The notes under the pieces were generated by a model that was given only the letters and a program-made list of their open reading frames with translations, did no database searches and was not told where the DNA came from. Shown in pieces: positions 19,511 to 25,333 of a stretch of 25,333 nt of DNA. The position numbers were made by a program, and so were the translations under genes. The number at the start of each line of letters is the position of its first letter. Position 1 is the stretch's first letter. The DNA lies in NCBI GenBank assembly GCA_003427395.1, contig BFEA01000264.1, forward strand, positions 1,376,150-1,401,482. The letters are read 5' to 3'. The DNA is from Chara braunii. Lineage: Eukaryota > Streptophyta > Charophyceae > Charales > Characeae.

Positions 19511-19833
19511 GCTGACGTGGCACTGCTTACGTGGCACTGTCTGACGTGGCACTGCTGACGTGGCACTGCTGACATGGCACTGTGTCTGACATGGCACTGC
19601 TGACGTGGCACTGCTTATGTGGCACTGTGTCTGACGTGGCACTGCTGACGTGGCACTGCTGACGTGGCACTGCTGACGTGGCACTGCTGACGTGGCACTG
19701 CTGATGTGGCACTGCTGATGTGGCACTGCTGACGTGGCACTGCTGACGTGGCACTGCTTACATGGCACTGTGTCTGACGTGGCACTGCTGACATGGCACT
19801 GCTCACGTGTCACTGTAGCTGACGTGGCACTGT
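19511..19833. repeat. 22-unit, 14-bp minisatellite with ACGT cores
   Basis: The plus-strand unit is TGACGTGGCACTGC, in element sense GCAGTGCCACGTCA. I count 22 units. Variants include TGACATGG, TGATGTGG and TTACGTGG, and several units end TGTGTC, lengthening the period by a few bases. The array ends three bases before the presumed gag ATG (19507), so it forms the tail of the element leader. Because 14 is not a multiple of three, three units give a 14-residue protein period (QCHVSSATSAVPRQ); no minus frame is closed by the consensus, so the gag frame stays open through the array up to 19900. The unit contains CACGTCA, a hybrid of plant G-box and C-box bZIP sites. Confidence 0.97.
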
Positions 19834-20637
19834 ACCAACCCGAAAATGCATGCAAAGGGTCGGTGGGAGGGAACACGCAGGTAGGAAACCAACCCAACAA
19901 TACTTCCTCCGGCCCTAATCAACAGATAAAAAAAAATAAAAAAAATAAAAGAGGACTACTTCCTTTTTTTTTTTTTTTTTTTGTATATCTGTCGATCTAT
20001 TATGAGTGAGACATGTCAGAAGAGTACTATGACCGAGATCTGGGCTAGGTTCCACAAAGTTTCGGCTTTTACAAACTGCGATCTTGAAAAAAAAAAATTG
20101 CGAAATGGAGTAAAGATGCGATTTTCAGACAAGAACGAATCCAGTTTCTGAGAATATAGCAACCTCCGAATATGCCTAACGCAATATTGGTAGGCTTCGC
20201 AAGATTTCGGTTTTCAAAACAAAATAAAAATTGCGAGATAGAATGGAAATTCGATTTTCAGAAAAGAATAATTCCAGTTTCCGAGAATATGACCCTCTAT
20301 AGTTATCCTAATATGCCTAGAGAACGAAATACTAACTTCAGAAATTTCAGCTATGTATGCGAAATATTAGAGAAACGAAAAGCTACTATCGAAAATTTTC
20401 AGACAAAACTAAATGCGATTTATCAGAAATTTTCAGATATTTGTCACGTAAAAACGAACTACTAATATCAGAAATTTTCAGGTAAAACGAAATGCGAATA
20501 TCAGAAATTTCAGATAGTTGTTGCGACAAAAAAAAAAATTTCTGAGATTTGACTAAGTCCTACTTGCGTTACTAATGAGTGATCAATAGATCGCAAGCTG
20601 GCTACTTGATTGAGCGGGTCCTCTGAATGAGAGGTCC
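19834..20637 (-). repeat. AT-rich element leader with ~133-bp direct repeats
   Basis: The leader, transcribed leftward, is AT-rich. Bases about 20047-20190 and 20191-20325 are diverged direct repeats (anchor ATTGCGA(A/G)AT at 20097 and 20230, offset 133), sharing TTTCGG, GATTTTCAGA and AATTCCAGTTTC(T/C)GAGAATAT-like stretches. From 20335 to 20520 a shorter motif, (T)ATCAGAAATTTTCAG, recurs about five times. It contains CAGAAATTT/AAATTTCTG symmetry and can pair with itself. No protein is recognised here. The role of such a leader (packaging, translation or promoter) is unknown from sequence alone. Confidence 0.7.
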
Positions 20638-20641
20638 GCTC
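20612..20641 (-). other. Hairpin directly after the primer-binding site
   Basis: In element sense GAGCGGACCTCT, loop CATTC, AGAGGACCCGCTC: stem GAGCGG/CCGCTC plus stem CCTCT/AGAGG separated by a small internal bulge. It overlaps the last four bases of the primer-binding match. Structured RNA at this place acts in priming or dimerisation in other LTR elements; a role here is an inference. Confidence 0.6.
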
Positions 20642-20649
20642 CGATACCA
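20638..20649 (-). other. Primer-binding site, initiator-Met tRNA type
   Basis: Element-sense TGGTATCGGAGC begins three bases (GTT) after the 5' LTR end. The plant initiator methionine tRNA primer site is classically TGGTATCAGAGC, so 11 of 12 match. The position next to the LTR and the TGG start (pairing with tRNA CCA) support the call and fix the element orientation. Confidence 0.85.
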
Positions 20650-20652
20650 AAC

Positions 20653-21802
20653 TGTTGCATACCGTATAGGTGCAGACCAGAACAAGAACCGACCTTTCAA
20701 TACAAAGTATAAGATAGCACAATGGAAGACTTAGATACCCATGATCCGAACAATCAATAGTGCAATGCAGCCCCGAACATACATCATCATCATCATGGTG
20801 TGAAAGGGTCTGGCGCTTCACACAAGAAGACTGCGCCAGCCCCGAACATACACAGACGAAGGAGGTGGGGTCAGACGAAGAAGAAGGGAAGATGGGAATG
20901 TCGGCAACACCAAGTGTTCAGCACAGGCCCAAATAGTCCCTCGTCCAAAAGTCTGAATCCCAATGTCGAGTCTGGATCCAATGTCGTCAAGTCTCATGTC
21001 ACAACTCTGTCTCTCTCTGTTGTAGTCTGAGAAGTCAGGTGGTGAGAGGGTGAGAAGAGATGGTGGACTTAGAGGAAGAAGAAGAAGAACTCTCTCTCTC
21101 TGTATCCAGTACTAACCTGTGAAGTTGGCGCCTTGATGCAGGTACCACGAAGATGGAGCTGGAGCGATGGCGCCACAGGTAAGTATCACTGGCCTCCGCC
21201 AGTATCTCTCCCACCTCTACTATCTACCACCTACAGCGCCCAGCGCTGAAGACTACTCTAGCTATGGGCGCCCAGCGCCGAAGACTACAGCTAGCGCTAA
21301 TACTACCTAGCGCTGAAGACTACTGCAGCGCTCCTCCTGAGTGCTGCGGCCGAATCCTGAAGACTACTCCTGCCGAATGTCCAACTACCTACCCGTGAAG
21401 TGCCTGGGAAGGCCTATGTACTACCACGGGTGTGCCTCCTGAGCCGTGCGAGCAGTTCAGGAGGCTGCTCTTGCCAATGCCGAAAGGAGGCAGGGGCTGC
21501 AGCTGCAGCTCCTGCTCGAGCTGGCGTGGGAACAGGCCAGAAATAGCCTGTTCCGAAACCCAGTTTTCGTGCCTGAGTCTTAGGGCAGGTCGAAGCAAAT
21601 GAGGGCCTGAAAATGGCCCTCCGTTTCAGGCTGGAAAAACTCTGGGACCCAGAAATAGGCTGAAACGGAGTAGGGCCTGCAGGCCCTCGTTTTTCAGCTT
21701 TCAGGCTGAAACGACCGGGCCCTGTAAGCCCTAAGTTTTAGGCTTTTAGGCTGAATGTTCGGGACGGGCCCTGCAGGGCCCGTGTGGCTATGCAGTATGC
21801 CA

Positions 21803-21804
<2 letters not shown>
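20653..21804 (-). repeat. 5' LTR of the 14165-21804 element
   Basis: It is nearly identical to the left LTR. Differences cluster in two places: five in the first 260 bases and about a dozen, plus the 8-base indel, in the last 400. About 600 bases in the middle are identical. It would carry the promoter for the minus-strand transcript; I could not fix a TATA box or transcription start. Confidence 0.95.

Positions 21805-21842
<38 letters not shown>
21805..21842. repeat. Right part of a (GT)n microsatellite split by the retrotransposon
   Basis: Thirty-eight bases of GT stand directly right of the element, and 13 bases (14152-14164), preceded by 16 T, directly left. Joined, they would form one microsatellite, so the element inserted into an existing GT tract. 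Confidence 0.9.
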
Positions 21843-21843
<1 letters not shown>

Positions 21844-22605
21844 GGGTGACACGTGGTGGGATCGGAGGCAGTAATCCAGTGGGAGGTCATTCAAGCCGGC
21901 AGCCACGATGGAACGATGGGAACACAAACGGGAACGGGCGCGGCAGAGAAGGCCGGTACTCAGGAAATGACCAGTACCGTGGAAAAAGAATGTGGGACGA
22001 CCCGGTACCTGGGAGCGGACACACAAGTGCCTAAAAGCAACTTTCACCCTGACCCCACTGCNGGCCTGAGTTACAACCGCTTTTTGAACTTAGGCCATGA
22101 CAAAGTCGCTGGGGCATGTTTCTTTTGCCAATTGCAAAGTTTAACTCTGATGTGACATGAACGTACTTCCCTCTTATCCTTATATGAGACCTGACTCTCA
22201 ATTGTCTGTAATAGCTGCGTTTCCATATATATCACCAAATAGAACTGCCCCGTTACAAAAAAAAAGAAAAAAAAAAAGAAAAAAAGAACTTCCCGGTAAG
22301 CCGTCGGCAGAGATTGAGAAGAAGACAACAGACGAGGTGTGACAAACTGTTTCGTCGGAGTTTCACCGAATCATCAGGAGGCTGAACCCTCAAAAACAGT
22401 CAGCAGAAACCCCTAACTGAGTACACTGTAAGAGAGAATCCACCGTAACCCCGGCTGCGGTTAGCATCAACGACTGCCCCACAACTGATACCCTGAGGTG
22501 GGCACCAACCACTGCCCTCAAGGTACCTGTGACGAAAATCAAAGCAGACTATCACTCACCCACACCAGAAGGAAAACTCTACAGACTGTAGGTTTACACC
22601 CCATC

Positions 22606-22610
<5 letters not shown>
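21843..22610. other. Unassigned stretch
   Basis: A plus-strand frame to 22034 has a Gly/Arg/Asn-rich composition (for example NDGNTNGNGRGREGRYSGND), reminiscent of Gag linkers or RNA-binding tails, but it has no start outside the GT tract and no domain. An A-rich AAAG/AAAAAG run lies at 22257-22285. One undetermined base is at 22062. Nothing else recognised. Confidence 0.35.

Positions 22611-22643
<33 letters not shown>
22611..22643. repeat. (TA)n microsatellite
   Basis: Thirty-three bases of alternating TA. Confidence 0.97.
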
Positions 22644-22646
<3 letters not shown>

Positions 22647-23368
22647 TTACCACACGGGAGACCAGAGATGCGAAGTCCAGGTAAGCGCAGCTTAGAGATT
22701 CCAACAAATTATCATAGTTCCAGTCACCAGCGCTCATCAGCGTGGAGTCCGGCATCCTGATCCAGGGTAGGTGACTCCCTCACTCTCTCCGTCCCCCTGT
22801 CGCACTCCTCTCTCCCTGGCCCTCTTTGTACTTCATGCATGCGCTCACTCTCTCCCTCTGTCTCTCTCTCTACTTGAGGATCTTGACTCTGAATACATCC
22901 GCTACTACTCAGCTCTACGTCCTACTACTAGCTATTCGGCTATGGCCGTCCCCCTTCCTCAGCACAGCGCGCTCCCCCACTGTGGGCTATAGTGCTAGCC
23001 CTTCGCAGATAGAGCACAAGCGCCAGCAGCATTTCCACTGTGTCACTTCTTGCGAATGAGCCATCTGGCCAGCCCAATGGAATGAGAGGCCGTGGCAAAG
23101 GCCAGAGTCAAGTCAATCAGTCTCCTGTGCACGTCCACATTCGGAGTAGGTGTGCTTCTCTGTTCTGCCCTCCCCTTCGGCCACTGGTTACTGATTACCC
23201 TTCCATCCACGCCCCTCTCCCCTTTTGCAGAGCAGGGATTACCCTATCTCTTCTGCCAGTGGGTAGAACATCCGTCCCTCTATCCTCTTCATCTGTTGAG
23301 AGAAAAAAAAAAAAAAAAAAAAAGAGAGCCCATCTCACCACGGTGTGTAACCTATTTGTGGGCCGGGG
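22644..23368. other. Unassigned CT-rich stretch
   Basis: Bases 22770-22880 are CT-rich, with CTCTCTCC and CCCTCTGTCTCTCTCTC. An A run of about 22 bases begins near 23303. No recognisable gene. Confidence 0.4.
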
Positions 23369-23640
23369 GCTGCAGTGTGCCTGATTACATCCCCTGCTAT
23401 AGCCAGACTCTAACCGTGCCCCTATGTATGCACACTATCCTAGCATGCTACCTTGCCCTTGTATGCTGTAGTATGCCGGAATACATCCCTTGATATACCC
23501 AGACTCCAACCTTGCCCCTATCTGTACCCACCATCCTGGCGTGCTACTGTGTCCTTGCATGCCACCAATGTGTGGGTGGGCTCTGCTATGTCTGACTGCA
23601 TCCCTGTTCTGAACAGGCTCCCGTCTTGGCCCTCTCTGAA
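23369..23640. repeat. ~96-bp degenerate tandem repeat, three units
   Basis: GCTGCAGTGTGCCTGATTAC (23369) and GCTGTAGTATGCCGGAATAC (23465) start two 96-base units that share CATCCC, CCAGACTC(T/C)AACC(G/T)TGCCCCTAT and CCATCCTGGCGTGCTAC-like parts. A third, more diverged unit starts near 23585 with GCTATGTCTGACTGCATCCC after about 24 extra bases. No coding potential recognised. Confidence 0.75.
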
Positions 23641-23940
23641 CCCCTGTCCTTGGGTCGTTCCCCTAGTGTTGTCCGGTGATGACTTCCAGTTGTCGCCTTC
23701 AGTGATAAGCTGATCATATGCAGACCACTAAGGGGACGAGGAGCGGAGCAGGCTGGCCTAGGGGTAGTCTGTTGGGCAAGGGCCGGGAGGGGTAGGTGTG
23801 AGGGGCGGGGGGTCCCCTGCAGGGCAATGCTTAGTACTTCCAGCGGATGAAGAAGGCTGAGTTGAAGCCAAGAAGAGCAGGGAGTTTTCTGGAGGCAAAC
23901 GCCAACTAGTCGTCCTATGCCATGCATCGGGTTAGAACTG
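23641..23940. other. Unassigned stretch
   Basis: No gene, repeat or transposon end recognised. Confidence 0.35.
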
Positions 23941-24541
23941 GAGATAATTTCGAACTGGGGATAATTGGTAGAAACAGCCCATGCCAAAACCTTGTCGGTT
24001 TTGGGCGCCCGAAACTGGACCGTTTGGTACTACCGACCCAAGCGTCTTCAGCCTGGGTGAAAAACCCGGAGATAATTTCGAACTGGGGATAATTGGTAGA
24101 AAGAGCCCATCCCAAAACCTTGTCGGTTTTGGGCGCCCGAAACTGGACCGTTTGGTACTACCGGCCCAAGCGTCTTCAGCCTGGGTGAAAGGCGCCTTCG
24201 CTCCGCGGCCACATCTCGCTGGGCCTGTTTTTATAGGTTCAAGAATTTGGCTCGAGCCAGATTCGTGAACCGGTAGGGCCCTTCTTTTTCAAATTACCGT
24301 ACATGGGTCTCATTCTATACTTCAGTGGTACCACCCTCGGCCTCTTTTACATCAAAATGAATCTGGCCCTTTTATACGCCAGATTGATGATCTGGTAGGG
24401 GGCCCTTGGAGCGACGTGTGGGCCTGTAGTACCCCACATAGAATTCATGGGGCCGGTAGTACCAAGCGGCCAAGTTTTGGGTGCCCAAAACCCGAAAAGG
24501 TTTTGACGTGGGCGCTTTCTACCGATTATCCCTTAGAACTG
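23941..24541. mobile_element. Foldback DNA transposon relic with 9-bp target duplication and duplicated left arm
   Basis: A 128-base block (23941-24068) is repeated in tandem from 24069 with few changes. The second copy, from GGGATAATTGGTAGAAAG at 24086, is the inverted partner of the right arm ending at 24532 (reverse complement GGGATAATCGGTAGAAAG), and the arms match over about 80 bases through CAAAACC, GGGC(G/A)CCC and TTGGTACTACCGGCCC. TTCGAACTG precedes the left end (24077-24085) and TTAGAACTG follows the right (24533-24541): 8 of 9 bases. A 9-base duplication with long inverted ends resembles Mutator-like elements; that assignment is inferred. The core, 24086-24532, is 447 bases and non-coding. 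Confidence 0.8.
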
Positions 24542-25333
24542 GCTACAAAGATTCTAGTCACTTCAGCTTCGTCCACTAATGTAGTAGGATTGGTGGTTTT
24601 TTTTTTTTTTTTTTTTCCGGTGATAGGAAGATGTCGACGAGGTCACTTAAAGTTGTCAGCCAGCAGGGCGTTTTGGAGTACAGGTGTATCTGTCTTTTTC
24701 TGTGTTTTGGCTTTCTATTGTCTTTTTCTTCATTGTCCTCTTTCCTAATTGAGTATGAGACAAAACTTACACTACCGGATAGATTCGGTACTAGATAGAT
24801 TCGGTGTGAGAATCACATGATATTGTGGAAAGTGAGAAGTATTGGGCCTTTGATCTTGCCGGAGGGAGTAAAGGAGCTCGTGAAGGGAGGGGGGAGACTT
24901 CAGAGCCCAGGGCTTTTCCCTGAGCATCGAATGAACTGACGAGCCAACTACCAAAGGCTGTGGAAGACAGATGGTGAGCGTCTGACATGGATGCTTGTGA
25001 TGATGAGAAAGCGCGGGTGGCAGTACCACTTTTCCTTTTGAGGTGATCGCACTCTTATCGTTATTTGTCCTGCGATATCATATACGATATATCTTGTTGA
25101 TATTGGTTGTTCCTTCCATTCATAACTTCATAAGTCTTAGAGCTTCTGGAAACTAATGAAAGCTAAACTTCGGCGAAAGAGGCTACGGCAGCAACTTTCC
25201 TAATATGGAGTTAAACATGGGGTGCTGGAAATGCGGAGGTGAACTAAGATGGGCCTGTGTCATAGGCCAGTGCCATCAGGACGACGGGGCTCAAAACAGT
25301 AATGGTGAGGCAGTGAGAGAGAAAGCCGCGGTA
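24542..25333. other. Unassigned right end
   Basis: A T run of about 20 lies near 24597-24616. TAGATTCGGTA(C) occurs twice at about 24780-24804. I see no protein family, RNA gene or transposon end. Open frames here are under 110 codons and featureless. Confidence 0.4.

Larger units (their letters stand above)
14165..21804 (-). mobile_element. Complete Ty3/gypsy chromovirus LTR retrotransposon
   Basis: The 7640-bp element has two LTRs with TG...CA ends, 14165-15324 and 20653-21804. Its sense strand is the minus strand, so the right LTR is the 5' one. GTGTG flanks it on both sides (14160-14164 and 21805-21809), the expected 5-base duplication, although the target is itself a GT repeat, which weakens that point. 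In element order it has the 5' LTR, a primer-binding site, a repeat-rich leader, one gag-pol frame, a polypurine tract and the 3' LTR. By eye the LTRs differ at about 17 of about 1150 bases plus one 8-base indel (GTCTAAAA, present only on the left), about 98.5% identity, implying a fairly recent insertion. The domain order PR-RT-RH-IN-chromodomain places it in Ty3/gypsy, chromovirus-like. The gag-pol frame is broken by one stop, so this copy would depend on proteins from others. Confidence 0.96.

Noticed and set aside
15660-19560. Plus-strand open frames of 60-143 codons opposite gag-pol
   Set aside because: They are antisense shadows of the GC-rich minus-strand coding frame.
19511-19833. Resemblance to a CRISPR or regularly spaced array
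   Set aside because: Units are directly adjacent with no unique spacers, and the context is a eukaryotic retrotransposon.
21807-22034. Gly/Arg/Asn-rich frame right of the retrotransposon
   Set aside because: Its start lies in the GT tract and no domain is visible; composition alone is not enough.
1-25333. tRNA or rRNA genes
   Set aside because: I looked for GGTTCGAATCC-like T-arms and conserved rRNA stretches and recognised none; a covariance-model search would be decisive.

Overview
The window reads as a repeat-dominated nuclear genome segment from a eukaryote, most likely of the green plant lineage (streptophyte alga or land plant; a charophyte such as Chara is my guess and is not proven). 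The reasons are a Ty3/gypsy chromovirus with a primer-binding site resembling initiator-Met tRNA, a receptor-like-kinase-type kinase relic with a GT-AG intron, many foldback DNA transposons, abundant GT/GA/CT microsatellites, a 251-N assembly gap and single Ns, and no compact gene organisation. I see no intact host gene, no rRNA or tRNA gene, and no CRISPR array.

Left part (1-5441): an AT-rich start with a 93-bp duplication; a decayed minus-strand Ty3/gypsy gag (about 2909 down to 505) with a capsid-like region and a CCHC zinc knuckle, split by a palindromic MITE (1304-1825); a stretch (3288-3850) with dispersed TGCCACGTCA motifs; a minus-strand RNase H scrap (about 4301-4380) abutting a frameshifted plus-strand integrase plus chromodomain remnant (about 4390-5441).

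Middle (5442-14164): a GT microsatellite and a cluster of small foldback elements whose ends resemble GGGCCAGATCCCACT with TAA target duplications; a broken RLK-type kinase pseudogene (7748-8776) retaining one consensus intron; a larger foldback element (8941-9370); a T22-G23 homopolymer junction; long unassigned stretches; a 208-bp tandem repeat with CA tracts (12812-13493); a CT tract and the N gap.

Right-centre (14165-21804): one structurally complete LTR retrotransposon on the minus strand, 7640 bp, with about 1.15-kb LTRs that are roughly 98.5% identical by eye, TG...CA ends, a GTGTG target duplication inside a GT microsatellite, a polypurine tract, a primer-binding site and one long gag-pol frame (protease, RT, RNase H, integrase, chromodomain). 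A single in-frame TAG within RT, plus changed conserved residues, suggests this copy is no longer autonomous. Its leader holds 133-bp direct repeats and a 22-unit 14-bp minisatellite (TGCCACGTCAGCAG in element sense) that runs up to the presumed gag start. The same core motif is scattered at 3288-3850 upstream of the other integrase remnant.

Right end (21805-25333): the remainder of the split GT microsatellite, a TA tract, a CT-rich stretch, a 96-bp degenerate tandem repeat, and a foldback element with a tandemly duplicated left arm and a 9-bp target duplication (23941-24541).

The pieces do not form a pathway or operon. The window records successive transposon insertions. The most distinctive system-like structure is the leader and minisatellite architecture of the 14165-21804 element.
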